64,000 nucleotides of DNA, taken from the NCBI GenBank assembly GCA_029266635.1, contig JAQSWM010000004.1, forward strand, positions 248,001 to 312,000, given 5' to 3'. The position numbers and the translations under genes are program-made. The notes under the pieces are model-generated. The model searched no databases. It saw nothing but the letters and a program-made list of their open reading frames with translations, and had not been told where the DNA came from. Positions 53,907-63,404 of the stretch are shown one piece after another; position 1 is the stretch's first letter; every line of letters begins with the position of its first letter. The stretch is from Sphingobacteriaceae bacterium. GTDB taxonomy: Bacteria; Bacteroidota; Bacteroidia; Sphingobacteriales; Sphingobacteriaceae.

Positions 53907-56108
53907 ATGGAAGAAATAAAGCAATATTTTCAGCTGCTATTCCGCAACCGATATATATTGGTGCTGGTGCCCATAATCACATTGGTGATTACCTACTTTC
54001 TAGTCAGAAACCTTCCCGATGAATACCAGTCGCAGGCACAGATTGCAACCGGTATTGTTGATGAAACTAAAAGCAACATTTCCGGCGAGAGTTCCCAGGG
54101 TGAGTCGGACATTAACCGCGAGTTCAGCAACCTGATCGAGATGATGAAGATGAAAAAGATCATCGATCAGGTATCCTACAAGCTAATCCTTCACGACCTG
54201 GTTTCTCCACGGCCTTTCAGAAGTTACAGCACCGAAATCAAAGAGTTAACTCCGGCAGAAAAGAAAAATGCTATTGAAGTATTTAGTTACAAATACAACC
54301 GGAAAGAAGGGTTAAATCTGTGGGATAAGGAGCAGAAAGAGCTTTATTCTTTGTTGCGGTCAATGAAGTACGATGAGGAATCTATCCGCACAAACCTCAA
54401 TATTTTCCGGGCCGATGTCAGCGATTTTATCAACGTACAGTACTCATCTGAGAGTTCTGAGCTTTCAGCCTTTGTTCCGAATACTCTTAGCAGCGAGTTT
54501 GTTGATTATTATACAATTCTGGTAAAGGAAAACCAACGCAAGTCAGTTAATTATCTCGACAGCCTTTTAAAGCAGAAGAACGATATTCTGAACGAGCGTG
54601 TGGCAGAACTTCGTTCTTACAAGATAAATAATCGGGTACTGAACCTTGCCGAGCAGTCGAAGCAGATGTATGCAAACATTGGCGATTATGAAAATAAACT
54701 TCAGGAAACTGAAAAACAGATTATAGCCAACCGCGGTGCCATTGCCGAAATAGATGCTAAGTTTGATCCAAAAGATCGCAGGTATTACGAAACTGTACTC
54801 CAGCCCATTAACCAGGAAATTGCCCAATCTAAGGAAGAATTAAAAAGGCTTACCGACAGGTATATCGCAAACGACTTTGATGAAGCAACACGTGCTTCGA
54901 TGGATTCTTTGCAGAGTATCATCAAAAACAAAATTGCCGATGCCGATGATAAATACATCACCAATCCATTAAACACGAAACTAAACCTGTTGCAACAGAA
55001 ACTAAGTTTGCAGGTGGAGCAGGATATTGCGACTTATAGCCTTGGCTCCCTCCGCAAACAATTAGCAGTTTTAAATGGGCGGTTTGACCGTATGGTTCCT
55101 TTTGAAGCGGTAATCCAGTCCTACGAGCGTAAAATTGATATCGCCAGCAACGAATATCTTGATTTGCTGAATCAATACAACCGCACAAGCATGGAATCGG
55201 GCTTTTCTATAAAGCTCCGCCTGGTGCAGATGGCAATGCCCGGGCTTCAGCAACCATCAAACAAAATGCTAAAAGTAATACTGAGCGGTATTATCAGCTT
55301 TGTATTTTGTCTTGCCGTTTTCTTTGTGATTTTCTTCCTCGACAATCGTGTACGTGTGTCGAGAGATTTAGCCATCAGCACGCAAATCCCGGTACTTGGT
55401 TATCTTAATAAGGTAAATACAAGTTCGCTCGATCTGAAGGAAATCTGGAAAGACATGAACAGCACTCCCGGCATGAAAGAGTTTAAAAAGCAACTTCGTT
55501 CTACTCGTTATGAAGTAGCCCGTGAGCTTGTTCAAGGCTCAAAAAGAGGTCAGATCCTAGCAGTTACCAGTATCAATTCCGGAGAAGGAAAAACGTTGAT
55601 TTCCGCCTGTGTTGCCTATGCTTATGTGATGGTTGGCAAAAAAGTGCTGCTGATTGACGGCAACTTCGACAATCCTACCCTCACCTCTAACTCGGATGCG
55701 AAATCGTATGTGGAGCAGTACCTAAAAACAGGAAATATGGGCGAGGCTAACTTCACCTCCGGCATCATGGTGTTAGGAAATGCAGGCGGTGACAAGTCTT
55801 TGCTTGAGATAACAGATGAAGACACTATTCGCAGCCGTTTTGAATCGCTGAGATCGCAGTTTGATGTAGTTATCGTAGAAGCCCCGCCGCTTGAAGCACT
55901 GAACAAAGCAAAAGAATGGATCACATTCTCTGATAAAACACTAAGCGTATTTGAGGCGGATCAGTCGATTGACGCACCTAAGAAACAGCACATTAACTAT
56001 CTGAAAAGCTTAAACGGAAAGTTCATTGGCTGGGTACTAAACAAAGTTCAGATTGATGCCCCTGCTGCCGAAAGAGAACTCAACCTGGAAAGAGCGATAG
56101 AGGTATAG
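53907..56108 (+). CDS. Wzz/Wzc-like polysaccharide co-polymerase with degenerate kinase domain
   Basis: This 733-residue inner-membrane protein has the Wzz topology: TM1 (about 17-35), a large coiled-coil periplasmic part (about 60-440), then TM2 (about 452-475) and a cytoplasmic BY-kinase-like domain. The Walker A SGEGKT is at 558-563. Walker A-prime is altered to LLIDGNFDNP (normally LLIDADLRRP), Walker B is VIVEAPP instead of VIIDTPP, and the C-terminal tyrosine cluster that is autophosphorylated in Wzc is absent (the end is ERAIEV). It should still bind nucleotide perhaps, but regulation by tyrosine phosphorylation is unlikely. It controls polymer length and export with the short TolC gene before it. 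Confidence 0.82.
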   Translation: MEEIKQYFQLLFRNRYILVLVPIITLVITYFLVRNLPDEYQSQAQIATGIVDETKSNISGESSQGESDINREFSNLIEMMKMKKIIDQVSYKLILHDLVSPRPFRSYSTEIKELTPAEKKNAIEVFSYKYNRKEGLNLWDKEQKELYSLLRSMKYDEESIRTNLNIFRADVSDFINVQYSSESSELSAFVPNTLSSEFVDYYTILVKENQRKSVNYLDSLLKQKNDILNERVAELRSYKINNRVLNLAEQSKQMYANIGDYENKLQETEKQIIANRGAIAEIDAKFDPKDRRYYETVLQPINQEIAQSKEELKRLTDRYIANDFDEATRASMDSLQSIIKNKIADADDKYITNPLNTKLNLLQQKLSLQVEQDIATYSLGSLRKQLAVLNGRFDRMVPFEAVIQSYERKIDIASNEYLDLLNQYNRTSMESGFSIKLRLVQMAMPGLQQPSNKMLKVILSGIISFVFCLAVFFVIFFLDNRVRVSRDLAISTQIPVLGYLNKVNTSSLDLKEIWKDMNSTPGMKEFKKQLRSTRYEVARELVQGSKRGQILAVTSINSGEGKTLISACVAYAYVMVGKKVLLIDGNFDNPTLTSNSDAKSYVEQYLKTGNMGEANFTSGIMVLGNAGGDKSLLEITDEDTIRSRFESLRSQFDVVIVEAPPLEALNKAKEWITFSDKTLSVFEADQSIDAPKKQHINYLKSLNGKFIGWVLNKVQIDAPAAERELNLERAIEV

Positions 56109-56109
56109 C

Positions 56110-57282
56110 ATGAGCTACATTGCCGGTTTCCTTCAGTTCATTATCGGGTATCACCTGGTATTTCCAATAATCTTGTTTGTGTTCTACAGGTTAAGCCGTA
56201 AACCTGCGCTCACATTCGCGGTAGCAAAGGAAAATGATTACGCGATTATAGTAACAGCGTACGAAGAAACGCATTCGCTGCCTGCAGTTGTAAATTCTTT
56301 ATTGGCTCTTGACTATCGAAATTACCTCATTTATGTAGTTGCTGATAAATGCGATATTTCAAACCTGCATTTTAATAGCGAGAAGGTGGTTTTATTGCGG
56401 CCTGAAGAAGCACTATCAGGGAATACCCGCTCACATTTTTATGCCATTTCCCATTTCAAACGGGCGCACACCTACCTGACAATTATTGACAGCGACAACC
56501 TCGCTCATCCCTCCTACCTCAAGGAGATTGATGTCTATTTCAACGCAGGTTTTAAGGCTGTGCAGGGTGTTCGCGAAGCAAAAAATCTGGATACAACATA
56601 CGCCTGCCTCGATGCCGCCCGGGACATTTACTATCATTTTTACGATGGTAAAGTATTGTTTAACGCAGGCTCGTCGGCTACACTTGCGGGCTCAGGCATG
56701 GCATTTACAACTGAGCTCTACAAAGAGTGCCTCGGCTCCCGAGATGTGAGTGGCGCAGGATTCGATAAGGTATTGCAGGCAGAGATAGTGGGCAGAGGCT
56801 TGCGGATTGCATTTGCAGAAAAAGCAATTGTTTTTGATGAAAAAACCTCTCACGCCGATCAGTTAGTTAATCAGCGCTCCCGCTGGATAAATACCTGGTT
56901 TAAATATTTCTCTTTTGGTTTTTCAATGATCTTCAAAGGCATCAGGAACTTTGACCGAAATCAGTTTTTATTTGGTGCCGTTCTGTTGAGGCCACCTTTA
57001 TTTATTTTCCTGGTACTATCGGTTATTTGCCTGGTTCTAACTGCTTGGTTTGCGCCGATGGTTGCCTTGGTATGGCTGATCGGGCTTATGGCATTTGTGG
57101 GTGGCTTTGGGCTCGCACTTCGAAACTCGGATACAAACGAGCAGATTTACAAATCGCTGGTAAACATTCCCAAGTTTATGTTCCTGCAGATTATCTCTTT
57201 GTTTAATGCTCACAGGGCAAATTCAAGATCGGTTGCTACCAAACATTATCATGTTGAGATTACCAAATCGGAGGTTAAATAG
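56110..57282 (+). CDS. Processive-type family 2 glycosyltransferase
   Basis: This 390-residue membrane glycosyltransferase starts with a membrane helix (about 5-26). Its GT-A domain has VTAYEE at the start, YVVADKCD, and the DXD motif IDSDN (about 120). The QRSRW sequence (about 256) is the Q-x-x-R-W acceptor/processivity signature of cellulose/hyaluronan/NodC-type enzymes. Two to three further membrane helices follow (about 285-345). The gene is one base after the Wzz/Wzc-like stop (TAGCATG). It might polymerise or extend the EPS chain; the sugar is unknown. A single-sugar transferase role is also possible. Confidence 0.82.
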   Translation: MSYIAGFLQFIIGYHLVFPIILFVFYRLSRKPALTFAVAKENDYAIIVTAYEETHSLPAVVNSLLALDYRNYLIYVVADKCDISNLHFNSEKVVLLRPEEALSGNTRSHFYAISHFKRAHTYLTIIDSDNLAHPSYLKEIDVYFNAGFKAVQGVREAKNLDTTYACLDAARDIYYHFYDGKVLFNAGSSATLAGSGMAFTTELYKECLGSRDVSGAGFDKVLQAEIVGRGLRIAFAEKAIVFDEKTSHADQLVNQRSRWINTWFKYFSFGFSMIFKGIRNFDRNQFLFGAVLLRPPLFIFLVLSVICLVLTAWFAPMVALVWLIGLMAFVGGFGLALRNSDTNEQIYKSLVNIPKFMFLQIISLFNAHRANSRSVATKHYHVEITKSEVK

Positions 57283-57284
57283 CA

Positions 57285-57431
57285 ATGCGGGTAGATCCGG
57301 AAATTAAAACATCTGAAGAGCTTACAGACGAACCTGGCTTAAGCCGTTTTGACAATATTAAGCAGAATCTTGCCATTGCCTTCACGGTAGTGGTGCTTTG
57401 CTATTTTTTCATATACGCACTGTTTCTTTAA
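57285..57431 (+). CDS. 48-residue single-span membrane protein
   Basis: This small frame begins 2 bases after the GT2 stop and ends in TAATG, so its TAA overlaps the ATG of the following Wzy-like gene. The product has a charged, acidic N-terminus (RVDPEIKTSEELTDEPG) and a C-terminal membrane helix rich in Val, Phe and Leu (AIAFTVVVLCYFFIYALFL). No family is recognised. The tight spacing on both sides and the clear membrane segment support a real gene. It may stabilise or regulate the neighbouring GT2 or Wzy, by analogy with other small membrane partners. A downstream function is unproven. Confidence 0.65.
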   Translation: MRVDPEIKTSEELTDEPGLSRFDNIKQNLAIAFTVVVLCYFFIYALFL

Positions 57432-58900
57432 TGGCGATAGAATTATCTTTAAGGGGCCTGGATAAGCGAAAATTAGCAGCCGTAGTTTTTGTGGGCTTGC
57501 TTATTGTTTCTGTTTTATCGGCTTTAGCGGTTAAAACTTTAGGAACCACTATAGGGATACTTATACTTGGGCTCACGGTTGGCTTGCCTGTGGCTTTTGG
57601 TGTTGTGGTTTACCCGCGTTTCGGCATTATCGTATTGCTTATCTCCGCATATCTGATCATGTGGTTTTACAACATGATCACCATTGACTTCCCTCTCGGA
57701 ACCTTGATGGACGCAATGGAAGCCATCCTGATCATTGGTTTTTTCCTGCAACAGCGTACGAAGCCAAATTGGGCTATTTTTAAGAATCCGGTTACGGTGC
57801 TGATCCTCATCTGGATCGGATATAACCTGCTTGAGTTCTTTAATCCGATGGCAGAATCACGTTTAGCCTGGGTTTACACCATCCGTTCTGTTGCCGTGGT
57901 GATGCTGATGTATTTTGTGTTCAGCTATCACATCCGGACGCTTGAGTTCATCAAGCTAATTATAAAAATCTGGTTAGCACTCTCACTGTTCGGAGCTCTT
58001 TATGCTTTCAAGCAGGAGCATTTCGGCTTTTTTGAATATGAGCAAAAAAGGTTAGATGCCAATCCATTGCTCCAGAACCTCCTGTACATCAATGGCCATT
58101 GGCGCAAATCGTCCATTTTCGCTGAGCCGGTGACTTTTTCTTACAACATGGTGATGAGCACAATCCTGTGCCTCTGCCTGATGTGGGGACCGACTTCGAT
58201 GGGCAAAAAGATCATTCTCGGTACAATGGCTGCTTTCTTTATGCTCGTGATGCTTTACTCAGGTACACGTGGCGCTTACGTGCTTCTGCCCGCTGCTTTG
58301 ATTCTATTCGCGATACTTACACTGAATACAAAAACGATCGGCATAGCTGCGGTGGCCGGCATTTTCTTTTTGTTCCTGATAAATGTGCCGACTTCTAACG
58401 TGAACCTTGCCCGCTTTCAAACAGCGTTCAAGCCATCGCAGGATGCATCATACAATGTGAGGAAAACAAACCGGCAACGTATTCAGCCGTACATCCGTTC
58501 GCACCCCATCGGCGGTGGACTGGGATCTACGGGTGTGTGGGGAGTTAAATTTGCTCCGAATTCATACCTGGCCAAATTCCCCCCTGATAGTGGATTTATG
58601 CGGGTTGCCGTTGAGCTGGGCTGGATTGGCTTGCTGATTTTATGCGCTCTTATCTTTGTGGTTCTAAAGACCGGAATCGAGAATTTCTTTAAGATTCGAA
58701 ATCCCGAACTGAAAAGTTATTGTCTGGCTATGTTGCTGATGCTTTTCGCCGTCATTGTGGGAAACCTTCCTCAGGAAGCGCTGGTACAATTCCCAACTAA
58801 CATCTACTTTTACCTCATGATTGCAATGATCAATATATTGCTGCGCCTCGACAGAGCTGAACCCGAGCAGCCTGAAGAGAAGTATATTCTGGGTATGTAG
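57431..58900 (+). CDS. Wzy/O-antigen ligase-like polymerase
   Basis: This 489-residue inner-membrane protein has about twelve hydrophobic segments and the long periplasmic loop expected for O-antigen ligase/polymerase family members. The start at 57431 was chosen over 57398 because it overlaps the previous stop in TAATG and begins MAIELSLRG. The loop carries basic residues (NVRKTNRQRIQPYIRSHP) and the GGGLGSTGVWG segment typical of the Wzy_C region, and ends with SGFMRVAVELGWIG, the usual motif. It would join repeat units or ligate polymer to an acceptor. No other Wzy candidate is in the window, so it is probably the polymerase for this locus. Confidence 0.82.
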   Translation: MAIELSLRGLDKRKLAAVVFVGLLIVSVLSALAVKTLGTTIGILILGLTVGLPVAFGVVVYPRFGIIVLLISAYLIMWFYNMITIDFPLGTLMDAMEAILIIGFFLQQRTKPNWAIFKNPVTVLILIWIGYNLLEFFNPMAESRLAWVYTIRSVAVVMLMYFVFSYHIRTLEFIKLIIKIWLALSLFGALYAFKQEHFGFFEYEQKRLDANPLLQNLLYINGHWRKSSIFAEPVTFSYNMVMSTILCLCLMWGPTSMGKKIILGTMAAFFMLVMLYSGTRGAYVLLPAALILFAILTLNTKTIGIAAVAGIFFLFLINVPTSNVNLARFQTAFKPSQDASYNVRKTNRQRIQPYIRSHPIGGGLGSTGVWGVKFAPNSYLAKFPPDSGFMRVAVELGWIGLLILCALIFVVLKTGIENFFKIRNPELKSYCLAMLLMLFAVIVGNLPQEALVQFPTNIYFYLMIAMINILLRLDRAEPEQPEEKYILGM

Positions 58901-58910
58901 GCCTTAAACA

Positions 58911-60116
58911 ATGCTCAGAGGCAAAACAATTTTCATCTTAGGAACCGCCAAGTTTGATGCTCCGTATCAATCCACCAGCTTTACCATAGCTCAGCATCTG
59001 GCAAAGGATAACACCGTTTATTATGTGGATTATCCTTTTACCTGGAAGGATTATTTTAAGTACAAAGGCACAGCTGAGTTTAAAATACGGCAGCCATATT
59101 TCCCCTCTTCTTCTGATGGGATAATGCCCACCAAAACACCGGGATTATCCATCGTGATAACGCCACCCTTGCTGCCCATCAATTTCTTGCCTGAAGGACA
59201 ACTATACCGGAAGCTGCTTAAATGGAATGAGGGGTTGATTGTTAAGCGTATTGAAAAGGTTTTAAAGTCTCGACAGATCTCGGACTACATTTACATCAAT
59301 TCCTTTAACTTTCATTATCCTGATATCGCTGATAAGCTAAATCCCGTACTCACAGTTTATCACTGCGTGGACCCGTTGATTGTTGATTACGATAAAAAGC
59401 ACGGACAGATATCAGAAGCAAAACTGGTAAAGAACAGCGACCTGGTGGTATGTACCAGCAAGCAGTTGTACGAGGAGAAAAAGCCGCTGAATCCGGCAAC
59501 ATATTTTATCCCCAACGCTGCTGACATCACACACAGCAGCAAGGCACTTGATCCGGCTCTTCCTGTTCACGCAAGCCTCGCAAACATCCCGAAACCCCTC
59601 ATAGGGTATTTTGGCAACATTGAACGAAGAATTGATTTCGATTTGCTGAAAGAAGTCATCACCAACAATACAGATAAAAGCTTTGTGTTTGCCGGTCCTA
59701 CCGTTCCAGAGTATATCCCCGAATGGTTTTTTAACACGCCTAATATCCACCTCACCGGCCGCCTTCCCTACTCAGAAATGCCTGCCATGATCAAGGGCTT
59801 TGATGTAGCGATGATCCCATTTAAGAAAGATGAGGTGAGCCGTACCATTTTCCCGCTTAAATTATTTGAATATTTAGGAGCTGGCAAGCCCGTAGTCGCC
59901 ACTGATTTTAATTTAGATTTAGTGGATTTTACTTACGATATTGTGCTTTATTGCAGTGATGCTAAGTCGTTTTCCGAGGCAATCCGCAATGCCTTGAAAG
60001 AAGCTGAAATGATGATTGGTAAACGAGTTGAAATAGCTAAAGAAAATACCTGGGACAAGAGAGCAGCGGAATTTTCGGCACTTCTTGAATCAAACCTGGC
60101 AAAATCCAAAAAATAA
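58911..60116 (+). CDS. GT-B fold glycosyltransferase (GT1/GT4-like)
   Basis: This 401-residue cytoplasmic enzyme has the two Rossmann domains of GT-B transferases. The N-domain begins with GKTIFILGTAKFDAPYQSTSF; the C-domain contains the donor-site SRTIFPLKLFEYLGAGKPVVATDF (about 305-328), with the helix-loop that binds the nucleotide diphosphate. KPLIGYFGNIERRID is the strand-turn at the start of domain two. This resembles TuaH-like teichuronic-acid transferases. Gap to the previous gene is 10 bp. The sugar and linkage are unknown. It probably adds one residue to the EPS repeat unit. Confidence 0.82.
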   Translation: MLRGKTIFILGTAKFDAPYQSTSFTIAQHLAKDNTVYYVDYPFTWKDYFKYKGTAEFKIRQPYFPSSSDGIMPTKTPGLSIVITPPLLPINFLPEGQLYRKLLKWNEGLIVKRIEKVLKSRQISDYIYINSFNFHYPDIADKLNPVLTVYHCVDPLIVDYDKKHGQISEAKLVKNSDLVVCTSKQLYEEKKPLNPATYFIPNAADITHSSKALDPALPVHASLANIPKPLIGYFGNIERRIDFDLLKEVITNNTDKSFVFAGPTVPEYIPEWFFNTPNIHLTGRLPYSEMPAMIKGFDVAMIPFKKDEVSRTIFPLKLFEYLGAGKPVVATDFNLDLVDFTYDIVLYCSDAKSFSEAIRNALKEAEMMIGKRVEIAKENTWDKRAAEFSALLESNLAKSKK

Positions 60117-60128
60117 CTACTTGCCTTC

Positions 60129-61229
60129 ATGGTAAAAGTCTTTTTCGACCATCAGAAATTTACAACTCAGAAATACGGAGGCATTAGCCGGTACTTTGCT
60201 AACATCATCAATCAGATAAAGCTTGAGAAAGATTTTTCTTACCTCATGGGAGTTCTTTATTCACGCAACCATTACATCAAAGGCGAGCGCCAGCCATTGA
60301 ATAATGCTGTCGGCAACACTTTGCTGCAGTCCACTTACGGAACAAAAGCGTTTAAGGTCAACCAGGCATACTGCAACTACCTGTTAAAGAAAAACGAGTT
60401 CGACGTTTTCCACCCAACTTATTACGATCCCTATTTTTTTGGCAAATTAAAGAAGCCACTTGTTACCACTATACACGATATGACGCACGAGCGGCTGCCA
60501 GAGTATTTCTGGGGATTGGATCCGCTGAGCCGCAATAAACGACTGAACATAGAATATTGCGACCACATCATTGCGATTTCAGAAACCACCAAAAAAGACC
60601 TGCTTAAATATTCTGATGTGGATGAGAGCAAAGTGAGTGTAATCTATCATGGCATAGACCTCGACGAGCCTTTCCGCACCTTCCCTGTTGCTAACCTGCC
60701 CGAAAACTATCTTTTGTTTGTAGGTGACAGGAGTGGCTACAAAAATTTCTACCTGTTTCTGGATGCATTTAAGCATCTTTCAGACAAATATCCTGACATC
60801 AAAACAGTGCTCACCGGCGGTGGTGGATTGTGCGTTGCAGAACTGGAGTACATCAACCACTTCCGCTTACAGGACAAAATCATGCACGTGAATGTGAGCG
60901 ATGAAGAGCTGAACTTTCTGTATCAAAATGCAATGGCTTTTGTTTACCCTTCGCTACATGAAGGCTTTGGCTTGCCTATCCTGGAGGCTTTTAAGGCACA
61001 ATGCCCAATTATTTTGAGCGACACAGATTGCTTCCGCGAGATCGGAGCAGACGCTGCAGTTTATTTTGAAGCACGGCGTGCCGACAGCCTCTTTGAGGTG
61101 GTGCAAAAACTCATCAGCAGTTCGGATGAAAGGAAACGGCTTGTGGCTAAAGGCTCAGAGCGGTTGCTTGATTTTCCGCTTTCAAAATCGATGGCAGAAA
61201 CGCTGGAGGTTTATCAGAAACTCGCTTAA
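60129..61229 (+). CDS. GT4-family glycosyltransferase
   Basis: This 366-residue GT-B enzyme has the standard GT4 layout: acceptor-domain motif KYGGISRYFANI (about 15-26), middle HDMTHERLPEYF, and the C-terminal E-x7-E site PSLHEGFGLPILEAFKAQCPI (about 278-297), which binds the donor phosphate. It starts 12 bp after the previous transferase. Its end overlaps the convergent fucosyltransferase gene by 4 bases (61226-61229), a compact tail-to-tail arrangement. GT4 mannosyl- or rhamnosyltransferases of EPS loci are the closest general match. Donor unknown. Confidence 0.88.
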   Translation: MVKVFFDHQKFTTQKYGGISRYFANIINQIKLEKDFSYLMGVLYSRNHYIKGERQPLNNAVGNTLLQSTYGTKAFKVNQAYCNYLLKKNEFDVFHPTYYDPYFFGKLKKPLVTTIHDMTHERLPEYFWGLDPLSRNKRLNIEYCDHIIAISETTKKDLLKYSDVDESKVSVIYHGIDLDEPFRTFPVANLPENYLLFVGDRSGYKNFYLFLDAFKHLSDKYPDIKTVLTGGGGLCVAELEYINHFRLQDKIMHVNVSDEELNFLYQNAMAFVYPSLHEGFGLPILEAFKAQCPIILSDTDCFREIGADAAVYFEARRADSLFEVVQKLISSSDERKRLVAKGSERLLDFPLSKSMAETLEVYQKLA

Positions 61230-62044
61230 GCTGTTTGGGGAAACACATCCCGCCACTCGAACTTGTCCGTCATCACGCCACGTGGGTGCTCCCGCCCCAC
61301 GGTAAAGCCCATCCAATTTTTCGGAGCAAGAACTTGTTGATCTTTTTGGCTTAGATAACATGCCCACCACGCAAAGCTGCTGTTAGAGATGATTGCAACA
61401 TCGGCATTATTGATCAGCTGAAAATCAGTAATTTCATCATTAGATGAAAAGATATAGTTCGGTTTTTCCTCAAATACCGAGCGCACGTGCTGCATGTCAT
61501 CGCTCACAAAGAAGACAGTATAATCGCTTAGGTTTTTTACCGATTCAAGCTGCCTTTTGAAGTACTCCATCGGCAAAGAAATATCACGTTTGCCGTAATT
61601 CATGTAATCGGTGCGACGGATGTGAACCGTTATCGTTTTATTGTTCCTGAATATTTCGCCAAATCCCTTGTCGAACTTGTCTGTATATTGCTTTTTTAAG
61701 CTGATCTGTGGTTTTTCACTCAGTTGCCTGTAATACCAGTCTGTTTGAAAGTAGCCATTTATGATGGTGCCGTCTTCGGCTTCAATGTGCCTGGGCGCAA
61801 CAAAATTCTGAACGTAAATCTGCTTAAACTTCAGGATGTGCGGAATGGCACGCGTTAAAACCGAATAAATTTTCGAACCTAAGAACCAACCGTACTGCCC
61901 CAGGTCGAAATACTTGGTGAGGTAGGCGTGGTGCGGATTCGGGATAAAAACTAGCTTGTTCTTATTCCGCGATTTCAGGTACAGGAAGAATACAAATTGA
62001 AACAACTGATTGCCTAACCTTCCTTTGAACGTTACTCCTACCAT
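61226..62044 (-). CDS. Alpha-1,2-fucosyltransferase (GT11)
   Basis: This 272-residue protein matches GT11 alpha-1,2-fucosyltransferases, which move L-fucose from GDP-fucose to galactose or a related acceptor. The GRLGNQLFQF start (8-17), HIRRTDY at 141-147 (the HxRRxD donor-binding motif) and the NNADVAIISNSSFAWWA segment near 215 are diagnostic. Length is typical for bacterial members. It is on the minus strand with the flippase (4 bp apart) and an unknown gene. This indicates that the locus makes a fucosylated polymer. No GDP-fucose synthesis genes (gmd, fcl) lie in the window. Confidence 0.88.
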   Translation of the reverse strand: MVGVTFKGRLGNQLFQFVFFLYLKSRNKNKLVFIPNPHHAYLTKYFDLGQYGWFLGSKIYSVLTRAIPHILKFKQIYVQNFVAPRHIEAEDGTIINGYFQTDWYYRQLSEKPQISLKKQYTDKFDKGFGEIFRNNKTITVHIRRTDYMNYGKRDISLPMEYFKRQLESVKNLSDYTVFFVSDDMQHVRSVFEEKPNYIFSSNDEITDFQLINNADVAIISNSSFAWWACYLSQKDQQVLAPKNWMGFTVGREHPRGVMTDKFEWRDVFPQTA

Positions 62045-62048
62045 CTGA

Positions 62049-63389
62049 TTAGCTGCTTTTTTGTCTTAACGGTACCAAATACTTCGTGTAAAATTCTGGG
62101 TAAAACTTCCAGGCATACACAAGCGTATTCCCAATATTTACGTTCAGTTCACGCCTTAAAATAATTTGGGCAATTGCAAATCCTACCACGTTTGAACACA
62201 GCGTGGCGTATGCTGCTCCCATCACTCCCCATTCCTTAATGAAGAAATAATTCAGCCCTAGATTGAGGCTTGCGGTGACTAAAACTATATAGAACGTTGT
62301 TTTTGTTTTGCCGATTGAATCAAGAATAGTACCGAACTGCCGCCCATATGGAATGAGCAAGCAATAAAGAAGCGTGATATGGAGCAAGGGAATGCTGCTC
62401 TCATATTTTGGTGCTAGAATGCCAATCACAAATCCTGCAAAGAAATATAAAAAGATCACGCCGGGAATGAGCAGAGCAAGGATTGTCCCTACTGATTTTT
62501 CGTACAGGTACTTGACCGCATCTCTTCCTTCGGTTTCAATCCGCTTTGCGCTTTGAGGAAAAACTATTGCTGCAACCGCACTGGTCGGCACGTCAATCAG
62601 ATTAGTGATCCTTACGGCGATGTTGAACTCTGCAGCAGAAGCAGGGCTGAGCATCGAGCCGAGCATCCATTGGTCAATCGTGCCTGAAAGGATGGAGCTT
62701 ACAGATGTTCCAAAGCCATATTTGCCGTAATTGAACAATTTCTTGATCCATTCGGGAAAGATTTTCCGGCTAAAAACAAAATCACGCTTTACGTAAATCC
62801 AGGAAGTTAATAAGCTGAGCAAAGCGCTGAGTATGAAAACATACATCAGGTGAATTAGGGATACTTCAATCCCGATCACAAAGCAGATAAACAGATAAAG
62901 GAAAAATACACCCTGCCGCACCACTGATATCACGAAAACTCCCTGAAACCGGAAGTTTGCCTGCTCAATAGAAACAAAATTGTTGATGAACCCGGTTGTA
63001 ATAAAAACGATCGGATACAGGAAGATGATGGGCAACAGCTCCGGGGTGCGCCATGATTCAGTTAATAGATGCCCGAAGAGGTAAATCAGCAACATACAAA
63101 TACCCGACAGCGAAAGCGAGATTATAAAAGATGATGTAATAATCCGTGGCTTATCCTCGTCAGACGCTGCAGGTAAGAATCGTACCAGGGCATTTTGCAC
63201 CAATCCTCCCCGAATTGTTTCCATGATGCCTGTGATGCCCATAAACAGAATCCACGCACCGTATTCATGCTTACTTAAAACTCTTACCAGAATGTAGAAA
63301 CCTGCCAGGTTAAAGAATGTACCGGAAAAATTCTGCAGGATATTGATAATGCCCGATTTGAGCCAGTAATTGTCTTTCGCCTTCTCCAT
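62049..63389 (-). CDS. Oligosaccharide flippase (Wzx-like)
   Basis: This 446-residue inner-membrane protein has about twelve to fourteen hydrophobic helices and no large soluble domain, as in polysaccharide flippases of the MOP superfamily. GIINILQNFSGTFFNLAGFY and the LVRVLSKHEYGAWILF motif at the N-terminus are typical. The C-terminus has the ALRQFGTILDSIG-like loop and a helix with LNLGLNYFFI. It would move lipid-linked repeat units to the periplasmic side. It is between the fucosyltransferase and the unrecognised gene, all on the minus strand. Confidence 0.88.
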   Translation of the reverse strand: MEKAKDNYWLKSGIINILQNFSGTFFNLAGFYILVRVLSKHEYGAWILFMGITGIMETIRGGLVQNALVRFLPAASDEDKPRIITSSFIISLSLSGICMLLIYLFGHLLTESWRTPELLPIIFLYPIVFITTGFINNFVSIEQANFRFQGVFVISVVRQGVFFLYLFICFVIGIEVSLIHLMYVFILSALLSLLTSWIYVKRDFVFSRKIFPEWIKKLFNYGKYGFGTSVSSILSGTIDQWMLGSMLSPASAAEFNIAVRITNLIDVPTSAVAAIVFPQSAKRIETEGRDAVKYLYEKSVGTILALLIPGVIFLYFFAGFVIGILAPKYESSIPLLHITLLYCLLIPYGRQFGTILDSIGKTKTTFYIVLVTASLNLGLNYFFIKEWGVMGAAYATLCSNVVGFAIAQIILRRELNVNIGNTLVYAWKFYPEFYTKYLVPLRQKSS

Positions 63390-63404
63390 CAGCCGGCTAT
63401 GCTG

